Assembly (NCBI GenBank): GCA_900545175.1 | Contig: UQYF01000001.1 | Span: 287,409-351,408, forward strand | Origin: an uncultured Eubacteriales bacterium | GTDB taxonomy: Bacteria; Bacillota; Clostridia; Lachnospirales; Lachnospiraceae | Direction: 5' to 3' | DNA length: 64,000 nucleotides | Shown: positions 16,106 through 24,817 of the stretch, in pieces | How the letters are laid out: each line of letters begins with the position of its first letter | How positions within the stretch are numbered: position 1 is the stretch's first letter | Position numbers and translations under genes: made by a program | Notes under the pieces: generated by a model | Told to the model about the DNA's origin: nothing | Seen by the model: the letters and a program-made list of their open reading frames with translations, nothing else | Databases searched by the model: none

Positions 16106-17641
16106 ATGAAAAAGTTTTTAAATATTATTTTTGGCAGGGCGGTAGTCGTTGCAATCAGTATAATATTTCAATTTTTGTGGTTGTTTTCAATCCTGCACAG
16201 GTTAAGCAATTACTATGTCCAGCTTTCGATGATTGCTAGTATTATAGGAATATTGATGGTTCTTGGAATTGTTGTCAATCGTGATAATCCGGCATATAAG
16301 CTGGTGTGGGCTGTCGTTATCCTTGCACTTCCGGTCTTTGGTGTATTTTTGTATGCATTTGTAGGTCAATCTAAAGTGCCTAAGAAGATGAACCGTAAAT
16401 TTTCTGAGATTAACGAGCGTTTTGATAAATATAGAGCAAATGATGATGAAATACTATCAGAGCTGAGCAGGAATAATGATGATATAAAATCACAATGTCA
16501 TTACTTATCAGGCTACAGTGGTTACGGCGCACATAAAAATACAGATGTGACATATTTTTCACAGACAGATCAGGCTTATGAGGCGATGCTTGAAGAGCTG
16601 TCTAAGGCTGAAAAATATATATTTATGGAATATTTTGCGATGGAGGATGCAATTTCCTTCAAAAAAATAGAAGATATTTTGGCACGGAAGGTCAAGGAAG
16701 GCGTTGAAGTAAGAATCATATATGATGACTTCGGAAGCCTTGCCTATGTTAATAACCGCTTTATAAAGAGACTGCTCTCTAAAGGAATTAAGGTAAGAGC
16801 CTTCAATCCGCTTGTACCGGTTTTCTATATATTTATGAATAATCGTGACCACAGAAAGATTATGGTTATTGACGGTAAGGTTAGCTTCAATGGCGGATTT
16901 AATATGTGCGATGAATATTTTAATATTAATTGTCCATATGGTCATTGGAAAGATACCGCTGTTAGACTACAGGGTGATGCAGTCAGAAACCATGTTATAA
17001 TGTTCCTACAGATGTGGAATTCCATCGAAGATACAGATAAGGATTACAGCACATACTTTGAGATACCTGAGTATCATGCAAAGGATGGTGAAGCTGTGGT
17101 TATTCCTTTTTCCGACTCGCCTTTAGACCATGAATGCGTGGGCGAGAATGTGTATCTTAACATTATAAGACATGCAAGCCGTTATGTTTATATATTCACG
17201 CCATATCTTATAATAGATAACGAGATGATGGAAGCTCTGTGCCTTGCATCTAAGTCCGGTGTCGATGTCAGGATAGTAACTCCCGGTATTCCTGACAAGA
17301 AGATTGTATATATGCTTACGAAGTCATATTATCCGCAGCTTATTGATGCAGGTGTAAGAATATACCATTACACACCGGGTTTTATACATGCGAAGTGCTA
17401 TGTGTGTGATGATGAAGTCGGAGTAGTAGGAACAATCAACATGGACTACAGAAGCTTGTATCTGCACTTTGAATGTGGAACATATATATATAATTCAAAA
17501 GCTATAGCTGATTTAAAAAAGGATTTTTTTGATACATTTGAGGTCAGCGGGGAAGTTCACAAAAAGGACAGACCGAAAAGAGTGTCTCTTATTACAATGA
17601 CATTCAAGGCGATATTGAGGCTCTTTGCACCGTTAATGTAA
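16106..17641 (+). CDS. cls: cardiolipin synthase (phospholipase D family)
   Basis: A 511-residue membrane phosphatidyltransferase that joins two phosphatidylglycerols into cardiolipin and glycerol. Two N-terminal transmembrane helices with the PLDc_N segment (NRDNPAYKLVW, LPVFGVFLYAFVG) are followed by two HKD motifs: HRKIMVIDG with FNGGFN, and HAKCYVCDDEVGVVGTINMD near the C-terminus. The second has the spacing H-x-K-x4-D. ATG 16106 is preferred to GTG 16097, which overlaps the ribosome site CAGGAGTG. It follows fliB by about 35 bases and may share its transcript. Confidence 0.93.
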   Translation: MKKFLNIIFGRAVVVAISIIFQFLWLFSILHRLSNYYVQLSMIASIIGILMVLGIVVNRDNPAYKLVWAVVILALPVFGVFLYAFVGQSKVPKKMNRKFSEINERFDKYRANDDEILSELSRNNDDIKSQCHYLSGYSGYGAHKNTDVTYFSQTDQAYEAMLEELSKAEKYIFMEYFAMEDAISFKKIEDILARKVKEGVEVRIIYDDFGSLAYVNNRFIKRLLSKGIKVRAFNPLVPVFYIFMNNRDHRKIMVIDGKVSFNGGFNMCDEYFNINCPYGHWKDTAVRLQGDAVRNHVIMFLQMWNSIEDTDKDYSTYFEIPEYHAKDGEAVVIPFSDSPLDHECVGENVYLNIIRHASRYVYIFTPYLIIDNEMMEALCLASKSGVDVRIVTPGIPDKKIVYMLTKSYYPQLIDAGVRIYHYTPGFIHAKCYVCDDEVGVVGTINMDYRSLYLHFECGTYIYNSKAIADLKKDFFDTFEVSGEVHKKDRPKRVSLITMTFKAILRLFAPLM

Positions 17642-17712
17642 AGTGGGGCAAATATCAGGTAATAAGAGGTATGGATTTATTACATAATGTATAACTGTTC
17701 ATATTATTAGAA

Positions 17713-17740
17713 TTTACATTCAAATATAGTATATTATAAA
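17713..17740 (+). promoter_or_regulatory. promoter of rimO operon
   Basis: TTTACA (17713-17718), 16 bases, TATAAA (17735-17740), close upstream of the rimO start. Confidence 0.45.
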
Positions 17741-17758
17741 AAAGAAATGAGGAAAAAC

Positions 17759-19015
17759 GTGAAAGTATTTTATGTATCATTAGGCTGCGACAAGAATCTT
17801 GTAGATTCGGAGAAAATGCTTGGAATGCTCCATGAGGCTCACTATGAGCTTACAGACAATGAGTATGAAGCGGATGTAATCATTGTAAATACATGTGCAT
17901 TCATCGGAGATGCGAAGGAAGAGAGCATCAACAATATTATTGAGATGGGCAGGCTGAAGGAGACAGGAAAGTGCAAAAAGCTGATTGTCACAGGCTGCCT
18001 TGCACAGCGCTATAAGGAAGAAATCAAAAAAGAGCTTCCTGAGGTTGATATGGTGTTCGGAATGTCAGATTATAAGCCTGACATGATTAAGGCTAAGCGA
18101 ATAGTGACTACAGGAGGTCATTATGCACATCTTAAGATTGCGGAAGGCTGTGATAAGTATTGTACATATTGTATAATACCGATGTTGCGCGGACATTACA
18201 GAAGCTATCCTATGGAAGACCTTGTAAAGGAAGCAGAAGCACTTGTTGAGGATGGTGTCAAGGAGCTTGTCCTAGTTGCACAGGAGACAACTCTTTACGG
18301 AGTTGATTTGTACGGAAAGAAAATGCTCCATGAGCTTTTAAGAAAATTATGCCGGATTAACGGACTTCGCTGGATAAGAATAATGTATTGCTATCCTGAG
18401 GAGATATATGATGAGCTTATCCAGGTTATGAAGGAAGAGCCTAAGATATGCCACTATCTTGATATTCCGATACAGCATGCATCAGATAAGATTTTAAAGA
18501 GAATGAACCGTAAGACAAACAGGGCAGAGCTCACAGAGCGCATTGACAAGCTGCGGGAGGAGATACCTGATATTGCACTCAGAACATCTCTTATAGCAGG
18601 TTTTCCGGGTGAGACAGAGGAAGACCATGAAGAGCTTATGGAGTTTATTGATGAGATTGAGTTTACAAGACTTGGCGTATTCACATATTCTGCTGAGGAA
18701 GGAACTAAGGCGGCTGAGATGGAAGAGCAGGTTCCTGATGAAGTAAAAGAGGAAAGACGTGACCGTCTTATGGAGTTACAGCAGGAGATATCATCAGACC
18801 TTTCACAGTCACAGATTGGAAAAGTGATGACTGTAATGATAGAAGGAAAGGTTGCCGATGAGAATGCGTATGTCGGAAGAACGTACATGGATGCACCTAA
18901 TGTGGACGGATATATATTTGTCAATACGGATGAAGAGCTCATGTCCGGCGATTTCTGCAAAGTGAAGGTTACAGGCGCTTTAGAATATGACTTGATAGGA
19001 GAATTAGTGAAATGA
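17759..19015 (+). CDS. rimO: ribosomal protein S12 methylthiotransferase RimO
   Basis: Radical SAM enzyme with two iron-sulfur clusters that adds a methylthio group to an aspartate of ribosomal protein S12. The UPF0004 domain shows VSLGCDKNLVDS, VNTCAF and VTGCLAQR (three cluster cysteines). The radical SAM domain shows CDKYCTYCIIP (CxxxCxxC), and a TRAM domain ends the protein. The GTG at 17759 gives VKVFYVSLGC, the usual RimO beginning, and has GAGG six bases upstream; the ATG at 17747 overlaps that ribosome site and has none of its own. About 418 residues. The stop overlaps the pgsA start by four bases. Confidence 0.95.
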   Translation: MKVFYVSLGCDKNLVDSEKMLGMLHEAHYELTDNEYEADVIIVNTCAFIGDAKEESINNIIEMGRLKETGKCKKLIVTGCLAQRYKEEIKKELPEVDMVFGMSDYKPDMIKAKRIVTTGGHYAHLKIAEGCDKYCTYCIIPMLRGHYRSYPMEDLVKEAEALVEDGVKELVLVAQETTLYGVDLYGKKMLHELLRKLCRINGLRWIRIMYCYPEEIYDELIQVMKEEPKICHYLDIPIQHASDKILKRMNRKTNRAELTERIDKLREEIPDIALRTSLIAGFPGETEEDHEELMEFIDEIEFTRLGVFTYSAEEGTKAAEMEEQVPDEVKEERRDRLMELQQEISSDLSQSQIGKVMTVMIEGKVADENAYVGRTYMDAPNVDGYIFVNTDEELMSGDFCKVKVTGALEYDLIGELVK

Positions 19016-19548
19016 ACTTACCAAACAAGCTTACAACAGCAAGAGTTATAATGATTCCGTTCTTTTTAGTGTTTCTTATGACAAATTTCTTTGAAGGAAG
19101 CAACTATGTTGCACTGGCAATATTTATTATTGCAAGCCTTACGGACATGCTTGACGGCAAAATTGCAAGAAAATACAATCTTGTCACCAATTTCGGAAAA
19201 TTTATGGATCCGCTTGCAGATAAACTTCTGGTGTGCTCTGCTATGATTGCATTCATAGAGCTTGGACTTATGCCGGCATGGATTGTAATTATAATAATTG
19301 CAAGAGAATTCATAATAAGTGGATTCAGGCTTATTGCCGCTGAGAAAAATGTAGTGATTGCAGCAGGCATGTCAGGAAAGATTAAGACAACCGTACAGAT
19401 GATTATGTGCTGTCTTCTGATTGCAAGACTTCCATTCGGATTTATGAGATATGTTGAGCTGGTATTTATCTATGCTGCGCTTATACTTACTGTATATTCA
19501 CTTATTGTATACCTTGTACAGAACAAGGATATTTTGAAGGATAACTGA
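19012..19548 (+). CDS. pgsA: CDP-diacylglycerol-glycerol-3-phosphate 3-phosphatidyltransferase
   Basis: A 178-residue membrane enzyme forming phosphatidylglycerol phosphate, the committed step to phosphatidylglycerol and, through Cls, cardiolipin. The CDP-alcohol phosphotransferase motif is complete: D-G-x2-A-R-x8-G-x3-D-x3-D, seen as DGKIAR through GKFMDPLAD. Four to six transmembrane helices are visible. The ATG overlaps the rimO stop (ATGA), implying translational coupling, and pncC follows two bases after the stop. Confidence 0.95.
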   Translation: MNLPNKLTTARVIMIPFFLVFLMTNFFEGSNYVALAIFIIASLTDMLDGKIARKYNLVTNFGKFMDPLADKLLVCSAMIAFIELGLMPAWIVIIIIAREFIISGFRLIAAEKNVVIAAGMSGKIKTTVQMIMCCLLIARLPFGFMRYVELVFIYAALILTVYSLIVYLVQNKDILKDN

Positions 19549-19550
19549 TT

Positions 19551-20015
19551 ATGATTGAAGAAAATTTAGTAAGAATATTATTTGAGAGAGCACTCAAGAT
19601 AACAACTGCCGAATCATGTACAGGTGGAATGATTGCGTCAACATTGGTAAATGTGGCAGGTGTTTCGGATGTGTTTGAAGCTGGTTATGTGACATATTCC
19701 GAGGAAGCTAAAATGAGCCTTCTTGGAGTCAGAAAAGAAACTATCGAAAAATACACTGTATATAGCGAAGAGGTTGCACGCGAGATGGCACAGGGTGCGG
19801 CAGAAGCGGCAGGCGCTGATGTTGCAGTTTCAGTTACAGGTATAGCAGGACCGGACGGCGGAACGCCGGATTTTCCTGTCGGATTGTGTTACATTGGATG
19901 TTATTACAATGGCGAGACAACAGTTGTACGTTACGTTTTTGAGGGTGACAGGCAGCAGGTAAGAAGAAAAGCTGCAGATGCCGCCATGGAACTGGCAATT
20001 AAAATATTAGGATAG
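19551..20015 (+). CDS. pncC: nicotinamide-nucleotide amidohydrolase PncC (CinA C-terminal domain)
   Basis: A 154-residue stand-alone CinA C-terminal domain, which deamidates nicotinamide mononucleotide to nicotinate mononucleotide in pyridine-nucleotide salvage. Seen: AESCTGGMIAS near residue 20, GYVTYSEEAK, and SVTGIAGPDGGTPDFPVG. The N-terminal molybdopterin-binding-like domain of full-length CinA is absent. It is the third gene of the rimO-pgsA-pncC run; the link to competence seen for CinA is not implied here. Confidence 0.92.
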   Translation: MIEENLVRILFERALKITTAESCTGGMIASTLVNVAGVSDVFEAGYVTYSEEAKMSLLGVRKETIEKYTVYSEEVAREMAQGAAEAAGADVAVSVTGIAGPDGGTPDFPVGLCYIGCYYNGETTVVRYVFEGDRQQVRRKAADAAMELAIKILG

Positions 20016-20032
20016 ATTTTTGAGGAGAACTA

Positions 20033-22285
20033 ATGCTAAAAATTAAGAATACAATAAAAACGCATCCGGTATACAGTATATTTTCACTTTTTGAAATAAT
20101 CCTATATCTGATTATATTCATTTTATCGGTTCATCCGGCAGTAAATATACATCTTACTAAGGATGCGGATTTTACAGAAAATGCAGGTTATGTCAGGATG
20201 CCATTCGGAGCTTATGAAGTTAAAGCCGATTACTTTGTGTCTTCATTTGACGCTGAGACATTAGGAAACATTGTTTTTGATGGAGAATCAGCACCTGCAT
20301 TTTTTAAGTCGACTCCGGCAGATATCATAGCAGCTGATAATGATACGTCAACATTGATATGGAATAACAATCTTTTTGGCAAAGAAAATGTGTCTTTCCG
20401 TTCGGAAAATTTCATCGGAGAAGATAATTTTACTGTCGAATCAATTACATTCACAGAACAGATATCATATCGGATATTTTCACTGTTTATAATTTTACTG
20501 TTATTTGTTGTTCTCAATTATTGTGTATATTATTTATTTATCAAATCGGTCACACCATGCAGGAAGAAGGTATTGGCTGTGATTGCTTTGACAATATTTT
20601 CAAGCATGCCGTTCATAGTGGGATATTTGTATGATGGGCATGATCTGCCATTTCATCTGAACCGTATAATTGCCATAGCACAGGGCATTCGTGAAGGAAA
20701 CTGGCGTATTTATATACAATCACATATGCTGGAGGATTACGGCTATGCGACACCGATTTTTTATCCACAGCTGTTTTTGTATCTTCCGGCAGTTCTTTAT
20801 AGCATATATGTGCCGCTTGACTGGTGCTATTTTGTCTATGTGATTGCCATTAATCTGACCACATGCCTTATTGCATGGTATTCGTTCGGAAAAATTGCAA
20901 AGGACAATAAAATCACGTTTGTTGTAAGCCTTTTGTACTGCCTTTCGCTATACAGGCTCACGAACATCTATATAAGGGCGGCTGTGGGAGAATACACGGC
21001 TATGACATTCCTGCCTCTAGTGTTATACGGCTTTTATAATGCATTTGACAAAGCTGCTGACAGCCTTACTTTTTCGGATGCATTGCCTATAATATTCGGA
21101 TTAAGCGGTATAATCGAATGCCATGTATTGTCAGTAGAGATAATTATACCGTTTATTGTGTTATTTTTGATAATAAACATTAAAAAGATATTTGAGAAAA
21201 AGCGCTTTCTGTTTCTTTTCATATCGGCAGCGCTTACATTGCTTTTAAATTTCGGTGTCATATTCATTCTGCTGTCCGGAATGCGGATGAATGTTGATAT
21301 CTCATCAAGCGGCAACAGCAATATCCAGAATAATGGTGTAAGCTTTGCACAGTTGTTCACTGTATTTGCCAACGCGACAGGCTCAAGCAATGATAACGGT
21401 ACGAACTATGACATGCCATTGTCATCCGGAATAGGAGTAACTGTCGGCTGCATTGTCATGCTGCTCATTATAATTCTGAAAAAAGAAGTATCAGACAGTG
21501 AAATGAAAAGACATCTCAAAAACGGAAGTATCGGACTTGCTTTTTATGCGCTGGCAGTATGGATGACAACAAGATTTTTTCCATGGGATGCGATAGGCAT
21601 GAATCCATTATTTGAAAAAATAGAACATGCTGTCTCGGCAATTCAATTTCCTTGGAGACTGTCTGAAATTGCAACTGTTATGGGATGCTATGCTGTGGCG
21701 GAAGCTCTTGTTATATTAAAAGAAACAGATGGTTCGAAATTTTACAGGCCTGCATGCTTTGGACTTGCTCTTCTTGTGCTGATAAGCACAGCGTCATTTT
21801 ATGACAGCTATCTGTATATAACGCAGAGTACAGGCATTGTCTCTGAGTATAATTGTGACAGCCGTAATATAGGAATGAATGAATATCTTCCAAGCCACAC
21901 TGACACAGACATTCTCTCGCATTTCTTTGTATATGATACAGAAAAAATGGAAGTCTCGGATTATCATTACGATAAAGGAATCACTTACATGCAGATAACG
22001 AATTCCGATGTGGAGAACACGGTTGTCATTCCGAAATTATATTATGATGGTTATATGGCATATGACAGTTCATCAGGAGAAACGTTGGGTATATTTCCGG
22101 GATTTAATAACACTATCACTATAACAGTGCCGGCAGATTACAAAGGTGTTGTGTGTGTGGAATATAAGCCGAAGCTGAGCTGGATTATTGCTGAGATGAT
22201 TTCCGCTGTCACGTTGGCAGGAATCATAGGGGTATATATCGTTTACGATATTAAAAAGAGAAAAAGCAGATTAATTTTAAGCTGA
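20033..22285 (+). CDS. large polytopic membrane protein, GT-C/YfhO-like
   Basis: A 750-residue membrane protein with one N-terminal helix, a beta-rich extracytoplasmic part (about 40-140), roughly ten further helices (about 145-610), a soluble C-terminal domain and a last helix. The loop after the third helix has DGHDLPFHLNRI and then GYATPIFYPQLFLYLPA, the acidic-plus-His loop pattern of GT-C glycosyltransferase-like proteins often annotated as 6-pyruvoyl-tetrahydropterin-synthase-related or YfhO-like. That would suit transfer of a sugar from a lipid carrier to a wall polymer, which is inference. GAGGAGAACTA precedes the ATG; it lies 17 bases after pncC and is probably co-transcribed. Confidence 0.6.
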   Translation: MLKIKNTIKTHPVYSIFSLFEIILYLIIFILSVHPAVNIHLTKDADFTENAGYVRMPFGAYEVKADYFVSSFDAETLGNIVFDGESAPAFFKSTPADIIAADNDTSTLIWNNNLFGKENVSFRSENFIGEDNFTVESITFTEQISYRIFSLFIILLLFVVLNYCVYYLFIKSVTPCRKKVLAVIALTIFSSMPFIVGYLYDGHDLPFHLNRIIAIAQGIREGNWRIYIQSHMLEDYGYATPIFYPQLFLYLPAVLYSIYVPLDWCYFVYVIAINLTTCLIAWYSFGKIAKDNKITFVVSLLYCLSLYRLTNIYIRAAVGEYTAMTFLPLVLYGFYNAFDKAADSLTFSDALPIIFGLSGIIECHVLSVEIIIPFIVLFLIINIKKIFEKKRFLFLFISAALTLLLNFGVIFILLSGMRMNVDISSSGNSNIQNNGVSFAQLFTVFANATGSSNDNGTNYDMPLSSGIGVTVGCIVMLLIIILKKEVSDSEMKRHLKNGSIGLAFYALAVWMTTRFFPWDAIGMNPLFEKIEHAVSAIQFPWRLSEIATVMGCYAVAEALVILKETDGSKFYRPACFGLALLVLISTASFYDSYLYITQSTGIVSEYNCDSRNIGMNEYLPSHTDTDILSHFFVYDTEKMEVSDYHYDKGITYMQITNSDVENTVVIPKLYYDGYMAYDSSSGETLGIFPGFNNTITITVPADYKGVVCVEYKPKLSWIIAEMISAVTLAGIIGVYIVYDIKKRKSRLILS

Positions 22286-22325
22286 CGCTTGGGTTTGGCT
22301 TAGGATGTCGGCTGTGTGAATTATC

Positions 22326-22420
22326 AAAAAATAGCTATAGACATTATGCAATACTGCAATCGATAGAATCTCTGATTCGACTCTTCATGGCAGATACATT
22401 ATGCTATAGCTATTTTGTTT
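22326..22420. terminator. bidirectional terminator with long apical region
   Basis: AAAATAGCTATAG (about 22328-22340) pairs with CTATAGCTATTTT (22404-22416). T-runs follow on both strands, so it can end both the rightward membrane-protein gene and the leftward gene at 22424-22810. The 63-base apical region contains a small GAATC/GATTC hairpin and a direct repeat ACATTATG beside each arm. Confidence 0.7.
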
Positions 22421-22423
22421 TGG

Positions 22424-22810
22424 CTATTTGTTTAACTGTTTTAACAATGTGTTGTAGGCAAGAGTATTATTCGCTGCCTTGATTTCATAAATGCTGTGAT
22501 CCGGAGCTTCAATGAATAACACAAAGTGAAGCTTATGACTGACAATCTCTTCATACTTAAGCTGTATGGTAAGCTTGATTGTTCCGTCTTTTTTGCTCTC
22601 GATAAAATAAAGGTATCTTTCGGTAAGAGCAAAATAACCTCTTACGAATCCGGTTCCTACAGTAAGATTAGCCATGCTTCCATATAGAACCTTCTGGTTT
22701 CCGATGATTGTGTGCAGTTGTTCGTCCATTTTCTTTTTTTGAAGATTTTCCGAGAAAAAAATCAAAAATACAACAACAATTACAAGTAATAATGCGAGAA
22801 TACCGGGCAT
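22424..22810 (-). CDS. single-pass membrane protein with PH/GRAM-like domain, function unknown
   Basis: A 128-residue protein with one N-terminal transmembrane helix (about residues 4-20) and a cytoplasmic lysine-rich linker. A compact alpha/beta domain follows, whose pattern (LTERYLYFIESKKDG, LKYEEIVSH, FVLFIEAPDHSIYEIK) resembles bacterial PH-like/GRAM folds. The ATG follows AAAGGAG at eight bases. It is alone, between a terminator and the divergent Fur-family gene. I do not recognise a named family. Confidence 0.7.
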   Translation of the reverse strand: MPGILALLLVIVVVFLIFFSENLQKKKMDEQLHTIIGNQKVLYGSMANLTVGTGFVRGYFALTERYLYFIESKKDGTIKLTIQLKYEEIVSHKLHFVLFIEAPDHSIYEIKAANNTLAYNTLLKQLNK

Positions 22811-23018
22811 AGTGACAACTCCTTTGCTGTAAAAAGCTATGTATTGTGAGAACGGTTAATTGATAACAGCCGTTTCAAAAAAGAATTGTAACATAATAAA
22901 AAAAATATGTAAATGTTTTTACCAATGTTGTTTATAAAGTTTAAGGTATAATTTGCTTGCAAGCATCAACAATAAAGATTATAATATCTGGTAAGTATTG
23001 TTTTGGAGTACATAGAAA

Positions 23019-23522
23019 ATGGAAAGTAATGAAAAAGGTGCATACCGCACAAAGCAAAGAGAAATCATATTAGATTATCTCAAAAAATGCCAGGATGGGC
23101 ATGTGACTATCGATGAAGTGACAGACCATTTAAAGAATGCAGGCAATAAGGTCGGAAGAACGACTATATACCGTTATATGGAGAAGCTTGCAGATGAAGG
23201 CTTTTTGAGAAAATATTATATTGAGGAGGGGGTTGGTGCATGCTATCAGTATCAGGGTGATGATACTGCCTGCCATAATCACTTTCATCTTAAATGTGTA
23301 AAATGCGGGAGATTATTCCATGTAAGCTGTGATTTCCTTTCACAGATTGAAGAGCATGTGTATAAGCATCATCATTTTCTTGTTGACAATTCCAAGACCG
23401 TACTTTATGGAGTATGTGAGGATTGTCAGAAGAATGCGGGTGAAGAAGTGAATATTAACCACGGGGAATGCAGCTGCGGACATGACCACAACAACGAAAA
23501 AAAGACAGGAAGAGGAGAATAG
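23019..23522 (+). CDS. Fur-family metal or peroxide regulator
   Basis: A 167-residue Fur/Zur/PerR-family repressor. The winged helix spans about 10-85 (TTIYRYMEKLADEG is the recognition-helix region). The dimerisation domain has HNHFHLKCVKCG, the histidine cluster HVYKHHHF and a second pair CEDC, giving a CxxC/CxxC structural zinc site. The C-terminal tail is unusual: HGECSCGHDHNNE adds further His and Cys ligands, more like Zur or a metal-storing extension than PerR. A TATAAT lies at 22947-22952. The stop is two bases before lysA, an odd partner that suggests co-transcription. Which metal it senses is not decided by the sequence. Confidence 0.85.
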   Translation: MESNEKGAYRTKQREIILDYLKKCQDGHVTIDEVTDHLKNAGNKVGRTTIYRYMEKLADEGFLRKYYIEEGVGACYQYQGDDTACHNHFHLKCVKCGRLFHVSCDFLSQIEEHVYKHHHFLVDNSKTVLYGVCEDCQKNAGEEVNINHGECSCGHDHNNEKKTGRGE

Positions 23523-23524
23523 CC

Positions 23525-24799
23525 ATGGAAAAGAAACCATTCGTAACGCTAGAGCAGTTAAAGGAAATTGATAAGACATATCCTACACCTTATCATATCT
23601 ATGATGAAAAGGGTATCAGGGAGAATGTAAAAAAGCTTAGAGAGGCTTTTTCATGGAATAAAGGATTCAGAGAATATTTTGCAGTGAAAGCAACTCCTAA
23701 TCCTTTTTTGGTAAATATACTTAAGGAGTACGACTGTGGCGTTGACTGTTCATCGCTCACTGAGCTCATGTTTGCAAAGGCTCTTGATTTTGACGGACAG
23801 CATATCATGTTCTCATCGAATGCGACTCCGGCTGAAGAATTTGAATATGCACATAAGATTAATGCTACAATCAATCTTGATGACTTTACACATATCCAAT
23901 TCTTAGATGATATATGCGGCATTCCAGAGACAATATCATGTAGATTTAATCCGGGTGGATATTTCCAGATTGCCAATTCAATAATGGACAATCCGGGGGA
24001 TGCCAAGTATGGCTTTACCAAGGAACAGCTTATTGAAGGCTTTAAGCTTTTAAAGCAGAAGGGTGCAAAGCATTTTGGCATCCATGCATTTCTTGCAAGC
24101 AATACAGTCACTAATGAATATTATCCGACACTCGCAAAGATTTTATTTGAGCTTGCAGTTGAAGTTTCTGAAAAGACAGGCTGCGATATCAAGTTTATTA
24201 ACCTCTCAGGAGGAATAGGCGTTCCGTACAGACCTGATCAGGAGCCTAATGATATCTATGCTATCGGAGAAGGTGTAAGAAAGGTCTATGAGGAAGTGTT
24301 AGTACCTGCTGGAATGGGTGACGTGGCTATCTATACCGAACTTGGACGTTTTATGATGGCACCTTACGGACACCTTGTGACAAAGGCTATACATGAGAAA
24401 CATACTTACAAGGAGTATATCGGCTGTGACGCATGTGCCGCAAATCTTATGAGACCTGCAATGTATGGCGCTTATCACCACATAACAGTCATGGGCAAGG
24501 AGAATGAGCCATGTGATCACAAGTATGATGTGACAGGCTCACTTTGTGAAAATAACGATAAGTTCGCTATAGACCGTATGCTTCCTAAGATTGACATGGG
24601 AGATTTCCTTGTTATACATGACACCGGAGCACATGGATTTTCGATGGGATATAATTATAATGGCAAGCTGCGTTCGGCGGAACTGCTTTTATGTGAGGAT
24701 GGCTCAGTGAAGCTTATAAGGCGTGCTGAGACACCTAAGGATTATTTTGCAACATTCGACTGTTTCCACATTTTTGACAAAGTATTAGAAGAAAAATAA
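23525..24799 (+). CDS. lysA: diaminopimelate decarboxylase
   Basis: A 424-residue PLP-dependent fold-III decarboxylase making L-lysine from meso-diaminopimelate. K55 in FAVKATPNP binds PLP; RFNPGG, HAFLASN, NLSGGIG and ELGRFMM mark the barrel; CDACAANLMRPAMY and HDTGAHGFSMGYNYNGKLRSAE form the C-terminal beta domain with substrate and partner-subunit residues. This CDACAANLMRP form is a recognised variant of the family. It begins two bases after the Fur-family gene with AGAGGAGAATAGCC as ribosome site, so the two are probably translated from one message. Confidence 0.92.
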   Translation: MEKKPFVTLEQLKEIDKTYPTPYHIYDEKGIRENVKKLREAFSWNKGFREYFAVKATPNPFLVNILKEYDCGVDCSSLTELMFAKALDFDGQHIMFSSNATPAEEFEYAHKINATINLDDFTHIQFLDDICGIPETISCRFNPGGYFQIANSIMDNPGDAKYGFTKEQLIEGFKLLKQKGAKHFGIHAFLASNTVTNEYYPTLAKILFELAVEVSEKTGCDIKFINLSGGIGVPYRPDQEPNDIYAIGEGVRKVYEEVLVPAGMGDVAIYTELGRFMMAPYGHLVTKAIHEKHTYKEYIGCDACAANLMRPAMYGAYHHITVMGKENEPCDHKYDVTGSLCENNDKFAIDRMLPKIDMGDFLVIHDTGAHGFSMGYNYNGKLRSAELLLCEDGSVKLIRRAETPKDYFATFDCFHIFDKVLEEK

Positions 24800-24817
24800 T
24801 CAGAAGAGGATTTATTT

